Notes: generated from the sequence alone by a model not told the origin. Counted from the stretch's first letter, positions 1 through 9,404 are shown. The stretch: DNA of 44,688 nucleotides from CAYQSU01 sp964420325 (GCA_964420325.1 CAYQSU010000021.1:1-44688); one strand, 5' to 3'. Numbers and translations: made by a program.

Positions 1-54
1 CCACCGACCCCCGCCTCCCGAAGACGGTGCTCTACCAGGCTGAGCTACACTCCG
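1..54 (-). tRNA. tRNA-Pro (anticodon CGG), 3' end cut by window edge
   Basis: Read on the minus strand, the 5' acceptor strand CGGAGTG starts at 54. It is followed by a normal D arm (GCTC...GAGC around AGCCTGGTA) and an anticodon stem CCGTC/GGCGG enclosing the loop TTCGGGA, so the anticodon is CGG (proline). The variable region and the start of the T arm (GGTGG) reach position 1. The rest of the T arm and the acceptor 3' strand lie outside the window. The U-G pair in the anticodon stem is acceptable. Confidence 0.9.
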
Positions 55-73
55 AGGCCGTGCTGTCCGCACC

Positions 74-103
74 CTTATATCGCCGGCGGCGGCCTCCCGG
101 CAA
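74..103 (-). promoter_or_regulatory. putative sigma70 promoter of tRNA-Pro
   Basis: On the minus strand TTGCCG (98-103) and TATAAG (74-79) are separated by 18 bp. The -10 lies 20 bp upstream of the mature tRNA 5' end, a fitting distance for a tRNA leader. The call rests on spacing and position only. Confidence 0.45.
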
Positions 104-133
104 GCCAAGACGAACCGTCCTCGCGCTTGCCGC

Positions 134-1150
134 TCAGTGGGCGCGTTCGATGCAGAACTCGATGAGGTCGGCGAGGATCTGCCTCTCGCGGCTCTCGGGA
201 AACGCCGTCAGCGCCTCGGCCGCGGCCCTGCCATAGCCGCGCGCCAGCTCGACCGTGTCCTGAAGGGCGTTGCGCCGCGTCATGATGGCGAGCGCACGCT
301 CGAGGTCGGCCGGTCCCTGGTCCATCCGTTCCAGGGTGCGGCGCCAGAAGCGCCGCTCGTCCTCGTTGGCCCGGCCGAAGGCCAGCACCACCGGCAGCGT
401 GATCTTGCCCTCGCGAAAGTCGTCGCCGATGGTCTTGCCCAGGGTCACCTGCTTCGCGGAATAGTCCAGCACGTCGTCGATGAGCTGGAAGGCGATGCCG
501 AAGTTCAGGCCGTAGGTGCTGAGCGCCGCGGCCTCCGCCGGGTTCCGGTCGGCGACGACGGCGCCGATCTCGCAGGCGGCGGCGAACAGGGCCGCGGTCT
601 TGGAGCGGATGACCGCGAGATAGGCGGCCTCGTCGGTCCCGGTGTCGTTGGTGGTGAGGAGCTGCATCACCTCGCCTTCGGCAATCACCGAGGAGGCCTT
701 GGACAGGATGCGGAGCACCTCGAGAGAGCCGTCCTCGACCATCAGCTCGAACGAACGGCTGAACAGGAAGTCGCCGACGAGCACGCTCGCCTTGTTGCCC
801 CATACGGCGTTCGCCGACGCCAGCCCCCGCCTGAGCTCGCTGTCGTCGACGACATCGTCGTGCAGCAGGGTGGCGGTGTGGATGAACTCGACACAGGCGG
901 CAAGACCGATGTGGCGGCGACCGCCATAACCGCAGAGCCGCGCGCTGGCGAGCGTCAGCATCGGCCGCAGCCGTTTGCCGCCGGCGGCGATGACGTGCCC
1001 GGCGAGCTGCGGGATCAGCGCAACCGGGCTGTCCATTCGAGCCAGGATCAGTTCGTTGACCGCCTTGAGATCGTCGCCCACCAACGCGCCGAGAGCGTCC
1101 AAGGACGACTCTCCGGTGCGCCTGCGATCAAGGCTCGCAACGACCCCCAC
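134..1150 (-). CDS. ispB: polyprenyl (octaprenyl) diphosphate synthase
   Basis: A trans-isoprenyl diphosphate synthase of 338 residues. It condenses isopentenyl diphosphate onto an allylic diphosphate to build the long side chain of ubiquinone. The first Asp-rich motif is LLHDDVVDD (Asp98, Asp99, Asp102, followed by RRG) and the second is FQLIDDVLDY (Asp225, Asp226, Asp229). The substrate-binding GGKRLRP lies near residue 58. The start chosen is GTG at 1150, because AGGAGG sits 4 nt upstream; further in-frame codons upstream have no such site. Chain length cannot be read from sequence, so octaprenyl versus decaprenyl is open. It is transcribed away from the DUF2007 gene, and the 143-bp gap must hold both promoters. 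Confidence 0.93.
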   Translation of the reverse strand: MGVVASLDRRRTGESSLDALGALVGDDLKAVNELILARMDSPVALIPQLAGHVIAAGGKRLRPMLTLASARLCGYGGRRHIGLAACVEFIHTATLLHDDVVDDSELRRGLASANAVWGNKASVLVGDFLFSRSFELMVEDGSLEVLRILSKASSVIAEGEVMQLLTTNDTGTDEAAYLAVIRSKTAALFAAACEIGAVVADRNPAEAAALSTYGLNFGIAFQLIDDVLDYSAKQVTLGKTIGDDFREGKITLPVVLAFGRANEDERRFWRRTLERMDQGPADLERALAIMTRRNALQDTVELARGYGRAAAEALTAFPESRERQILADLIEFCIERAH

Positions 1151-1293
1151 GCTTCCTCCTTCGCGTTCTTGACGTGTCGCTTGACGCCCGACCTCGCAGC
1201 CGTGAGCATAAGAACCGCCGTGCTCTGCGGTCAAGTCTGCAGCGGCACCGCCGCAGGCCGGGTGGCCGGTCGTGCGCCTCGGCGACACCGACG

Positions 1294-1518
1294 ATGATGA
1301 TCGAGCTGACCCGCACCAACGACCCCGTGTTCCTCGCTTGGCTGCAGGACCGCCTGGCCGCTTGCGGGGTTCCGGCGTTCGTCTTCGACCCGCACACCAG
1401 CAGCGTTTACGGCGGCGCACTCGATGCCGTGACGCGAAGAGTGATGGTCGCGGAAGACGACATCGGCCGTGCCCGACTTATATTGGCCGAAGCGCGAAAC
1501 CTTTCCACAGATGATTGA
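1294..1518 (+). CDS. DUF2007 domain protein
   Basis: A 74-residue protein beginning MMIELTRTNDPVFLAWLQ and containing the VPAFVFDPHTSSVYGG and RVMVAEDDIGRAR stretches of the DUF2007 (putative signal-transducing, PII-like) family. That family is small and its function is not established. ATG at 1294 and ATG at 1297 are both possible starts. The stop overlaps the start of the downstream methyltransferase by 8 nt (ATGATTGA), so the two are probably translationally coupled. The same pair is frequent in alphaproteobacteria, based on general knowledge of the order. Confidence 0.8.
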   Translation: MMIELTRTNDPVFLAWLQDRLAACGVPAFVFDPHTSSVYGGALDAVTRRVMVAEDDIGRARLILAEARNLSTDD

Positions 1519-2266
1519 GGGCTTGAGCGAGGACGAGATCCTCGGCGGGCGGGTGCGGATCGTCCAGAAGAAGCGGGGCTACCGGGTGGCGATCGATCCG
1601 GTGCTGCTCGCCGCCGCCGTCGCTGGCGAACCGGGACAGTCGGTGCTGGACCTGGGAGCCGGCGTCGGTGCCGCGGCACTCTGTCTCGCCGTCCGTGTTC
1701 CGGCAATCGCCGTCACCGGTCTGGAGGCCGACCCCTTCCTCGTCGAGCTCGCCAACGGCAACGCCGCGCTCTCCGGCCTGTCGCACCGGGTCTCGTTCGT
1801 CGAGGGCGATCTGCTTGCGCCGCCCCAAGAACTCCAGCCCGGATCCTTCGACCATGTCATGGCCAATCCGCCTTTCATCGCGGCCGGCACCGGCCGGACG
1901 CCGACCGCCGAAGGCAAGGCCCGGGCGACGATGGAGGGGGCGGCGGATCTCTGCGCCTGGGTTCGATTCTGTGCGCAGACGGTGCGGCCGGGCGGCTCGG
2001 TGACCGTCATTCACCGCGCCGACCGCCTCGACGACGTGTTGGCGACGGTGGCGCCGAGCTTCGGCGGCGTTCGCGTCCTTCCGCTGTGGCCGGCGGCCGG
2101 CCGACCGGCGAAGCGGGTCATCGTCGTCGCGCAGAAGGGCGCACGGACGCCGTTGCAGCTTCTGCCGGGGCTTGTTCTGCATCGGCCGGACGGCCGCTTC
2201 ACGGCAGACGCCGAGCGCGTGCTTCGCGACGCCCAGCCGCTCTCGCTCGGGAGCAACCGATCTTGA
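1511..2266 (+). CDS. TrmN6-like tRNA1(Val) adenine-N6 methyltransferase family protein
   Basis: A class I SAM-dependent methyltransferase of 251 residues from ATG 1511, which overlaps the DUF2007 stop. It has the SAM-binding loop VLDLGAGVGAAAL, an acidic LEADP after strand 2, and the NPPF motif (in MANPPF) typical of N6-adenine methyltransferases. The start MIEGLSEDEILGGRV matches the usual TrmN6/COG4123 opening. It would modify the exocyclic amine of an adenine, in E. coli A37 of tRNA1(Val). The exact substrate here is inferred from family only. A longer reading from GTG 1469 would lie deep inside the upstream gene and is less likely. Confidence 0.85.
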   Translation: MIEGLSEDEILGGRVRIVQKKRGYRVAIDPVLLAAAVAGEPGQSVLDLGAGVGAAALCLAVRVPAIAVTGLEADPFLVELANGNAALSGLSHRVSFVEGDLLAPPQELQPGSFDHVMANPPFIAAGTGRTPTAEGKARATMEGAADLCAWVRFCAQTVRPGGSVTVIHRADRLDDVLATVAPSFGGVRVLPLWPAAGRPAKRVIVVAQKGARTPLQLLPGLVLHRPDGRFTADAERVLRDAQPLSLGSNRS

Positions 2267-2298
2267 CGGCGGCCGTCGTCGGCTCGACATAGACGATC

Positions 2299-3171
2299 AT
2301 GGCACCTGCCAACCGTGGCATCCTCGGCGCGCTCGGCGGACTTCGCTTCCGCCGTGGGCTGCCGGTGGTCGCCGTCGTCCGGCTGTCCGGGATCATCGGC
2401 GGTCTCGGACCGCTTCGCCGCGGCTTGACCCTGGCCGGAATCGCCGGCGCGCTTGAGCGGGCCTTCAGGCTGCGCCACGTCAAGGCCGTCGCCCTCGTCG
2501 TCAACTCGCCCGGCGGTACGCCCGTCCAGTCGGCGCTGATCTCCGGCCGCATCCGGGCGCTGGCGGTGGAACACCAGGTGCCGGTGTTCGCCTTCGTCGA
2601 GGACGTCGCCGCGTCCGGAGGCTATTGGCTCGCGACCGCGGCGGACGAGATCTACGCGGACCCCAGCTCGATCGTCGGCTCGATAGGCGTGGTCTCCTCC
2701 GGTTTCGGCTTTGCTGAGGCTTTGAAGCGGATCGGCATCGAGCGCCGCGTCTATGCGTCCGGCAAGCACAAGGCCGCGCTCGATCCGTTTCAGCGCGAGA
2801 AGCCGGAGGAGGTGGATCATCTGCGCGCGCTCCAGTCCGAGATCCACGAGGCGTTCCGCGCCCAGGTCCGCGAACGCCGGGACGGCCGGTTGCGGGCCGG
2901 CGAGGACGAGTTGTTCAGCGGGCGCTTCTGGAGCGGCGCCAAAGCGCTCGAGCTTGGGCTGATCGACGGCCTCGGCGACCTCAGGGCCGTGCTGCGCGAC
3001 CGGTACGGCAAGCAGGTGAGGCTGCGCGTCATCGGCGACGGCCGACGCTGGTGGCATCGCCGGCTGGGGCTGCCCGAGATCCGATCCGGGCCGGCCGAGC
3101 CGGCTGCTTGGGCCGCCGGCGTGATCGCCGCCGTCGAAGAGCGCATGTTGTGGGGGCGCTTCGGTCTGTGA
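2299..3171 (+). CDS. S49 family (SppA/SohB-like) serine peptidase
   Basis: A 290-residue S49 peptidase. It has VNSPGGTPVQSA (residues 69-79), the nucleophile region EDVAASGGYWLA with Ser106, SIVGSIGVV, and ASGKHKAALDPF with the general-base lysine at 156 or 158, the Ser-Lys dyad expected of SppA/SohB enzymes. Family members cleave signal peptides or membrane protein fragments. There is no N-terminal transmembrane segment as in long SppA, so it is the short form; residues 20-35 are only mildly hydrophobic. It lies 32 nt after the methyltransferase and directly before the small membrane protein and glyQ. Confidence 0.88.
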   Translation: MAPANRGILGALGGLRFRRGLPVVAVVRLSGIIGGLGPLRRGLTLAGIAGALERAFRLRHVKAVALVVNSPGGTPVQSALISGRIRALAVEHQVPVFAFVEDVAASGGYWLATAADEIYADPSSIVGSIGVVSSGFGFAEALKRIGIERRVYASGKHKAALDPFQREKPEEVDHLRALQSEIHEAFRAQVRERRDGRLRAGEDELFSGRFWSGAKALELGLIDGLGDLRAVLRDRYGKQVRLRVIGDGRRWWHRRLGLPEIRSGPAEPAAWAAGVIAAVEERMLWGRFGL

Positions 3172-3289
3172 AGGATTGCGCCACGCCGGCGCAGGTGCGT
3201 CGGCGAACCGATGGCCCGGCTCGACCCGCGGCGGAGCGTCGCCGGCGGCTGCCTTGACCGCGCGTGCACCCGCCGCCTACAACCCCCGC

Positions 3290-3589
3290 ATGCTGGGCCT
3301 CAGCCTTTCCAAGCTCCTGTTCACGCTCGCGAGCGTGCTTCTCGTCTGGCACGGGTGGCGCTGGTGGGGACGCGTTCAGGCGCGTAGGCAGGCGGAGCTG
3401 CACCGGCGCATGCACGCCGAGCTCGCAAAGGAAGAAGAAGGCGCGGGACGGCGCCAGGCCCCGGGCGCGGCGGTCGACGACATGGTGCCGTGCGCCGTCT
3501 GCCGGGTGTTCGCGTCCTCGGGCTCGCGGCGGGCCTGCGGCCGGGACGACTGCCCCTACACAACCGAGCGACGGCGGACGCTTGCTTGA
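3290..3589 (+). CDS. small membrane protein with C-terminal Cys4 motif, unknown function
   Basis: A 99-residue protein with one N-terminal membrane segment (residues 5-20, LSKLLFTLASVLLVW), a basic and charged helical linker (27-55), and a C-terminal knuckle C68-x2-C71-x11-C83-x4-C88 that resembles a zinc-binding site. The start at ATG 3290 puts the hydrophobic segment at the N terminus; the reading frame is open upstream but the earlier part looks non-coding. It sits between the S49 peptidase and glyQ. No function is recognised. Metal binding is an inference from the cysteine spacing. Confidence 0.7.
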   Translation: MLGLSLSKLLFTLASVLLVWHGWRWWGRVQARRQAELHRRMHAELAKEEEGAGRRQAPGAAVDDMVPCAVCRVFASSGSRRACGRDDCPYTTERRRTLA

Positions 3590-3683
3590 CCGGTGCGGGG
3601 CCGGGAAGTATGGTCCGCCACCGCGCAGCGGCGCACGCCAACGCCTTTCGGCCGATGTCCCCTCAGCTCTCGTCGTCACAGCT

Positions 3684-4547
3684 GTGAACACGTCCAGCTT
3701 CCAGTCCCTCATCCTGGCCTTGCAGACGTTCTGGGCCGAGAGGGGATGCGTGCTCCTTCAGCCGTTCGACATGGAGGTGGGCGCCGGCACCTTCCATCCA
3801 GCGACCACGCTCCGCGCTCTCGGGCCGGAGCCCTGGCGGACCGCCTACGTGCAGCCGTCCCGGCGGCCGGGGGACGGCCGCTACGGCCAAAACCCCAACC
3901 GCCTGCAGCACTACTACCAGTTCCAGGTGCTGCTCAAGCCGTCGCCCGAGGACTCGCAAGGGCTCTATCTGGAGAGCTTGGTCCGCCTCGGCATCGATCC
4001 CGGCCTCCATGACATCCGCTTCGTCGAGGACGACTGGGAGAGCCCGACCTTGGGAGCGTGGGGTCTCGGCTGGGAGGTCTGGTGCGACGGCATGGAGGTG
4101 ACCCAGTTCACCTATTTCCAACAGGTCGGCGGGATCGAGTGCGATCCTGTTCCGGTGGAGCTGACCTACGGCATCGAGCGCCTGGCCATGTACATCCAGG
4201 GCGTCGAGAACGTCTTCGATCTCGACTGGAACGGTGCCGGCGTCACCTACGGCGACGTCTTCCTGCAGGCGGAGAAGGAGGGCTCGGCCTACAACTTCGA
4301 GCGCGCCGACACCGAAGCGCTGTTCCGCCACTTTGACGACGCCGAGAAGGAATGCAAGGCCCTGTTGGAGTCCGGTCTGCCATTGCCGGCCTACGAGCAA
4401 TGCATCAAGGCGAGCCACCGCTTCAATCTCCTGGACGCCCGCGGGGTGATCGGCGTCACCGAGCGCGCCGCCTATATCGCGCGGGTGCGGGCGCTGGCCC
4501 GCGGCTGCTGTCTCGCGTGGCTGAAGAGCCGCGGCCACCAGGTGTGA
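3684..4547 (+). CDS. glyQ: glycyl-tRNA synthetase alpha subunit
   Basis: A 287-residue alpha chain of the alpha2beta2 class II GlyRS, which charges tRNA-Gly with glycine. It has the class II features RGCVLLQPFDMEVGAGTFHP, RRPGDGRYGQNPNR, YYQFQV and TYGIERLAMYIQ in order. Length is close to E. coli GlyQ (303). The start is taken as GTG 3684 (VNTSSFQSLILALQTFW), since the family begins a few residues before FQ..I..L...W. The stop is separated from glyS by 3 nt, so this is an operon with coupled translation. Confidence 0.97.
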   Translation: MNTSSFQSLILALQTFWAERGCVLLQPFDMEVGAGTFHPATTLRALGPEPWRTAYVQPSRRPGDGRYGQNPNRLQHYYQFQVLLKPSPEDSQGLYLESLVRLGIDPGLHDIRFVEDDWESPTLGAWGLGWEVWCDGMEVTQFTYFQQVGGIECDPVPVELTYGIERLAMYIQGVENVFDLDWNGAGVTYGDVFLQAEKEGSAYNFERADTEALFRHFDDAEKECKALLESGLPLPAYEQCIKASHRFNLLDARGVIGVTERAAYIARVRALARGCCLAWLKSRGHQV

Positions 4548-4550
4548 GCG

Positions 4551-6710
4551 ATGGCGGAGCTTCTGTTCGAGCTGTTGAGCGAAGAAATCCCGGCGCGCAT
4601 GCAGGCGCGCGCCGCCGAGGATCTGAAGCGCCTGGTCTGCGACCGACTGACCGAGGCGCACCTCGACCACGAGCGCGCCTGCGCTTACGTGACGCCGCGA
4701 CGGCTTGCGCTCGCCGTCGAGGGGCTTCCCAGCGTTCAGCCCGACCGCGTCGAGGAGCGGCGCGGGCCCCGCGTCGGCGCGCCGGACAAGGCGATCGAGG
4801 GGTTTCTTGCGGCAACCGGCATTCGCCGCGACCAGCTCGAGGTGCGGGAGTTGCCCAAGGGGACGTTTCTGTTCGCGGCGCTCTCCCGCAAGGGGCGCCC
4901 TGCCGCCGACGTCCTCGCCGAGGTGCTGCAGGCGGCCGTCGCCGAGATGTCGTGGCCCAAGTCGATGCGCTGGGGACGCTACGATCTGAGATGGGTTCGG
5001 CCTCTGCTCCGCGTGCTGGCCGTGTTCGAGGGCAAACCGCTCGGGCTGGCGATCGCGCGGACGTCGCGCGCGTTTTCCGCCGGCACCGGCACCGATGGCC
5101 CGCGGCAGCGTGCTCCGTTGATCGCGACCAACAGGACGGTGGGGCACCGGTTCCTGGCGCCCGAGGAGATCGAGGTTGCCGATGTCAGCTCCTATAGGAG
5201 CGCCCTGCTGGCGGCCAAGGTGGTGGTCGACCAGCGGCAGCGACGGGAGATCATCGAGAAGCAGATCGAACGCCTCGCGACCGCCGAGGGGCTCAGCCTT
5301 CGTGACGATCAGGCCCTGCTGGACGAGGTCGCCGGGCTCCTGGAATGGCCGGTCGCGCACATCGGATGGATCGACGAGGCGTACATGGAGGTTCCGCCGG
5401 AGGTCCTGGTCACCTCCATGCGCGCCCATCAGAAGTACTTCTCGCTCGTCGACGCCGCGGGCGCCCTGGCGCCCCGCTTCATTGTCGTTGCCGGCACCGA
5501 GACCAGCGACGGCGGCCGCGAGGTCGTCGCCGGCAACGAGCGCGTCCTGCGCGCCCGCCTCGCCGACGCCAAGTACTTCTGGGACAACGACCGCAAGCGC
5601 CGCCTCGAGGAGCGGACCGGCTTGCTGGCCAATCGCGTGTTCCACGCGAGGCTGGGCAGCGACCTCGAGCGGGCCGAGCGCATCGGCCGGCTCGCCCGCA
5701 CGCTCGCACCCCGCGCCGGCGCCGACCCGGATCAGGCGGCGCGGGCGGGCCGTCTCTGCAAGGCCGATCTCACCACCGAGATGGTCGGCGAGTTCCCGGA
5801 GCTGCAGGGGGTCATGGGGCGCTACTATGCGCTCCACGACGGCGAGGCGGCGGCGGTCGCCGAGGCCATCGGCGACCACTACGCCCCGCAAGGACCGCGG
5901 GACCGCTGCCCCACGGCGCCGGTCAGCGTCGCGGTCGCCCTTGCCGACAAGATCGACACGCTGGCCGGATTCTTCGGCATCGACGAGAAACCGACCGGAG
6001 GCAAGGATCCGTTCGCGCTGCGCCGCGCCGCGCTCGGCTCGATCCGCCTGATCGTCGACAACGGCCTCAGGCTGCCCCTGCTCCGGGCGTTCGACACGGC
6101 GGCCCTGCCGTACCTCGATGCCGGCTCCGCCGATGCCGCGTCCGTGTCACGGCCGGGCTGGGAGGAGCCCCACCAGCAGGTCTCCTGGGGACTTCTGGAT
6201 TTCTTTGCCGAACGGCTCAAGGTCGAGCTCCGCGAGCAAGGCGTCCGCCACGACCTGATCTCGGCGGTGTTCGTCTGCGGCGGCGAGGACGACCTCGTAA
6301 GGCTGTTGGCACGCGTCTCGGCGCTAAGGGACTTCCTCAACACCGATGACGGTGCTAACTTGCTGACCGCTTACAGGCGGGCGACCAACATCGTCCGCAT
6401 CGAAGAAAAGAAAGACAACACCAAGTACGAGGGCAGGGCACAGGAAAGGCTTCTTACCCAGGCCGCGGAAACCGAGCTGTACCGGGCTCTGGAGGAAGCT
6501 CGCGTGCGGATCGGAGACCTTGTGCTCGGGGAACGGTTCGGCGAGGCGATGGCCGTCCTCGCAGGGCTGCGACCGCCGATCGACGCGTTCTTCGATCGGG
6601 TCACCGTGAACTGCGAGAACGCACAACTTCGCGTGAATCGGCTGCGGCTCTTGTCGCAGATCCGTGCGGCCCTGAGCGGGGTCGCGGATTTCTCGGAGAT
6701 TGAGGGATAG
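4551..6710 (+). CDS. glyS: glycyl-tRNA synthetase beta subunit
   Basis: The beta chain of the tetrameric GlyRS, 719 residues. It carries tRNA-binding and anticodon-recognition functions. The opening LLFELLSEEIPARMQ is diagnostic, as are VTPRRLA, SMRAHQKYF and the central D-LTTEMVGEFPELQG and DKIDTLAGFF stretches of the HD-like region. The C-terminal DALR-type helical domain is present (FFDRVTVNCENAQLRVNRL). It begins 3 nt after glyQ and ends 12 nt before ppdK, so three genes probably share one transcript ending at the terminator near 9440. Confidence 0.97.
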   Translation: MAELLFELLSEEIPARMQARAAEDLKRLVCDRLTEAHLDHERACAYVTPRRLALAVEGLPSVQPDRVEERRGPRVGAPDKAIEGFLAATGIRRDQLEVRELPKGTFLFAALSRKGRPAADVLAEVLQAAVAEMSWPKSMRWGRYDLRWVRPLLRVLAVFEGKPLGLAIARTSRAFSAGTGTDGPRQRAPLIATNRTVGHRFLAPEEIEVADVSSYRSALLAAKVVVDQRQRREIIEKQIERLATAEGLSLRDDQALLDEVAGLLEWPVAHIGWIDEAYMEVPPEVLVTSMRAHQKYFSLVDAAGALAPRFIVVAGTETSDGGREVVAGNERVLRARLADAKYFWDNDRKRRLEERTGLLANRVFHARLGSDLERAERIGRLARTLAPRAGADPDQAARAGRLCKADLTTEMVGEFPELQGVMGRYYALHDGEAAAVAEAIGDHYAPQGPRDRCPTAPVSVAVALADKIDTLAGFFGIDEKPTGGKDPFALRRAALGSIRLIVDNGLRLPLLRAFDTAALPYLDAGSADAASVSRPGWEEPHQQVSWGLLDFFAERLKVELREQGVRHDLISAVFVCGGEDDLVRLLARVSALRDFLNTDDGANLLTAYRRATNIVRIEEKKDNTKYEGRAQERLLTQAAETELYRALEEARVRIGDLVLGERFGEAMAVLAGLRPPIDAFFDRVTVNCENAQLRVNRLRLLSQIRAALSGVADFSEIEG

Positions 6711-6722
6711 GGAAACCAAGAC

Positions 6723-9404
6723 ATGAGCAAATGGGTTTATCTGTTCGGTGGCGGCACCGCCGAGGGCGCGGCGAAGATGAAGAACCTTCTCGGCGGCAAG
6801 GGCGCCAATCTGGCCGAGATGGCCAACCTCGGCGTGCCGGTGCCGGCCGGCTTCACCATCACCACCGAGGTCTGCACCTACTTCTACGATCATGACCGGA
6901 CCTATCCCCCCGATCTCAAGTTGCAGGTCAATGCGGCCCTGGCCAAGATCGAGGCGATCATGGGCGGCAAGTTCGGGGCAACGGAGGGGCCGATCCTCCT
7001 GGTTTCGGTGCGCTCGGGTGCGCGCGCCTCGATGCCGGGGATGATGGACACGGTGCTCAACCTCGGCCTCAATGACCGGACGGTGCTCAATCTGGCCAAG
7101 CTCAGCAAGGACGAGCGCTTCGCTTACGACAGCTACCGGCGCTTCATCCAGATGTACTCGAACGTCGTGCTCGGCGTGGATACCCACCACTTCGAGGCGC
7201 TCCTCCAGCGTCACAAGGACGAGCAGGGCAAGACCTTCGACACCGACCTCACCGCCGAGGACTGGAAGGTACTCGTCGGCGCCTACAAGAACGAGGTGCG
7301 CAAGCATCTCGGCAAGGACTTCCCCCAGGATCCGCAGGAGCAGCTGTGGGGTTCCATCGGCGCGGTGTTCGGCAGCTGGATGAACAAGCGGGCGATCACC
7401 TACCGGCGGCTGCACGGCATCCCCGGCGACTGGGGAACCGCCGTCAACGTCCAGGCCATGGTCTTCGGCAACATGGGCGAGGACTGCGCCACCGGCGTCT
7501 GCTTCACCCGCAACCCGTCGACGGGCGAGAACGCCTTCTATGGCGAGTTCCTCGTCAACGCCCAGGGCGAGGACGTGGTGGCCGGCATTCGCACCCCGCA
7601 GCCACTCAGCCTCGCGGAGAAAGACTCCATGGACTCCGACCTGCCGGCCATGGAGGAGGTGCTTCCCAGCCTCTACACCGAGCTCGTCGCCGTCCGCAAC
7701 AAGCTCGAGAAGCACTACCGCGACATGCAGGACATGGAGTTCACCATCCAGAAGGGCAAACTCTGGATGCTGCAGACCCGCACCGGCAAGCGCACGGCCC
7801 AGGCCGCGCTCCGCATGGCCGTGGAGATGTGCGAGGAAGGCCTGATCGACCAGGCCGAGGCGGTGAAGCGGGTGGAACCGGCGCAGCTCGACCAGCTCCT
7901 GCACCCGATGATCGATCCCAACGCGCCGAAGGACGTCCTCGGCAAGGGACTGCCGGCCTCTCCCGGCGCGGCGTCGGGCCAGATCGTCTTCACCGCCGAC
8001 GATGCCGAGGTCTGGGTGAAGGCGGGCAAGAAGGTGGTTCTGACCCGCATCGAAACCTCGCCCGAGGACATCCACGGCATGCACGCGGCCGAAGGCATCC
8101 TCACCACCCGCGGCGGGATGACCAGCCACGCGGCGGTGGTCGCCCGCGGCATGGGCAAGCCGTGCGTGGCCGGCGCCGGAGATCTCCGCGTCGACTACGA
8201 CGCCAAGACGCTGACCGCGGGCAACGTCGTGCTCGCCGAGGGCGACTGGATCACCCTCGACGGCTCGACCGGCCAAGTGCTGAACGGCCAGGTGCCGAAG
8301 ATCCAGCCCGAGCTGACGGGCGGCTTCGCCAAGCTGATGGCGTGGGCCGACAGCTTCCGCCGGCTCAAGGTCCGCGCCAACGCCGAGACGCCGCTGGATG
8401 CCTCGACCGCGAGGAACTTCGGCTGCCAGGGCATCGGCCTCTGCCGAACCGAGCACATGTTCTTCGATCCGCAGCGCATCATCAATGTGCGCCAGATGAT
8501 CGTCGCCGAGACCGAGACCGCGCGCCGCGCCGCCCTCGACAAGCTCCTGCCGTACCAGCGTCAGGACTTCGTCGAGCTGTTCAAGATCATGGCCGGCCTG
8601 CCGCTGACCATCCGGCTTCTCGACCCGCCGCTGCACGAATTCCTCCCTCACACAGAGGAGGACATGGCCGAGGTGGCAAGGGCGGCCGGCACCGACATCA
8701 AGCACGTGAAGGCGCGGGCGGCGCAGCTGCACGAGGCCAACCCCATGCTCGGCCATCGCGGCTGCCGGCTCGGCATCACCTACCCGGAGATTTACGAGAT
8801 GCAGGCTCGCGCGATCTTCGAGGCGGCCGCCGAGGTGATCATGGACGGCGCCGTCATCTATCCGGAGGTGATGCTGCCGCTGATCGCCACCAAGGCCGAG
8901 TTCGACCGCCTGAAGGAGCTCGTCGATCGAGTCGCTGGCGAGGTCATGGAGAAGACCGGCGCCAAGATCGAGTACCTGGTCGGCACGATGATCGAGCTGC
9001 CGAGAGCGGCGCTGATTGCCGACAAGATCGCCGAAGGAGCGCAGTTCTTCAGCTTCGGCACCAATGACCTGACGCAGACGACGTACGGGCTGTCGCGCGA
9101 CGATGCCGGCAACTTCCTGGTCCAGTACCAGGAGAAGGGCGTGCTGGAGAGCGACCCCTTCGTCACCATCGATCAGGAAGGCGTCGGCGAGCTGGTCAAG
9201 ATCGCCGCCGAACGCGGTCGCAAGACCCGCCCCGATCTGAAGCTCGGCATCTGTGGCGAGCACGGCGGCGATCCGGCTTCGGTGCACTTCTGCGACTCGG
9301 TCGGTCTCGACTACGTCTCATGCTCGCCGTACCGGGTGCCGATCGCACGCCTGGCGGCGGCTCACGCCGCCCTCGGTGCCGGCGGCGTCGCCTCGACCGC
9401 CTGA
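6723..9404 (+). CDS. ppdK: pyruvate, phosphate dikinase
   Basis: A full-length 893-residue PPDK, which interconverts pyruvate, ATP and Pi with PEP, AMP and PPi. The N-terminal nucleotide-binding domain starts VYLFGGGTAEG...LLGGKGANLAEM. The phosphohistidine is in GGMTSHAAVVARG (about His469). The C-terminal PEP/pyruvate barrel carries GLCRTEHMFF and the catalytic Cys in GICGEHGGDP (about residue 842). It follows glyS by 12 nt, an arrangement common in alphaproteobacteria. It could serve gluconeogenesis or pyrophosphate-linked glycolysis. The sequence does not decide between these. Confidence 0.97.
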   Translation: MSKWVYLFGGGTAEGAAKMKNLLGGKGANLAEMANLGVPVPAGFTITTEVCTYFYDHDRTYPPDLKLQVNAALAKIEAIMGGKFGATEGPILLVSVRSGARASMPGMMDTVLNLGLNDRTVLNLAKLSKDERFAYDSYRRFIQMYSNVVLGVDTHHFEALLQRHKDEQGKTFDTDLTAEDWKVLVGAYKNEVRKHLGKDFPQDPQEQLWGSIGAVFGSWMNKRAITYRRLHGIPGDWGTAVNVQAMVFGNMGEDCATGVCFTRNPSTGENAFYGEFLVNAQGEDVVAGIRTPQPLSLAEKDSMDSDLPAMEEVLPSLYTELVAVRNKLEKHYRDMQDMEFTIQKGKLWMLQTRTGKRTAQAALRMAVEMCEEGLIDQAEAVKRVEPAQLDQLLHPMIDPNAPKDVLGKGLPASPGAASGQIVFTADDAEVWVKAGKKVVLTRIETSPEDIHGMHAAEGILTTRGGMTSHAAVVARGMGKPCVAGAGDLRVDYDAKTLTAGNVVLAEGDWITLDGSTGQVLNGQVPKIQPELTGGFAKLMAWADSFRRLKVRANAETPLDASTARNFGCQGIGLCRTEHMFFDPQRIINVRQMIVAETETARRAALDKLLPYQRQDFVELFKIMAGLPLTIRLLDPPLHEFLPHTEEDMAEVARAAGTDIKHVKARAAQLHEANPMLGHRGCRLGITYPEIYEMQARAIFEAAAEVIMDGAVIYPEVMLPLIATKAEFDRLKELVDRVAGEVMEKTGAKIEYLVGTMIELPRAALIADKIAEGAQFFSFGTNDLTQTTYGLSRDDAGNFLVQYQEKGVLESDPFVTIDQEGVGELVKIAAERGRKTRPDLKLGICGEHGGDPASVHFCDSVGLDYVSCSPYRVPIARLAAAHAALGAGGVASTA

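Noticed and set aside
3663..5891. Long minus-strand open frame opposite glyQ and glyS
   Set aside because: It is the reverse-strand shadow of two clearly recognised synthetase subunits in GC-rich DNA, with low-complexity composition.
6324..9287. 987-codon minus-strand open frame opposite ppdK
   Set aside because: A codon-bias shadow of ppdK; all recognisable motifs are on the plus strand.
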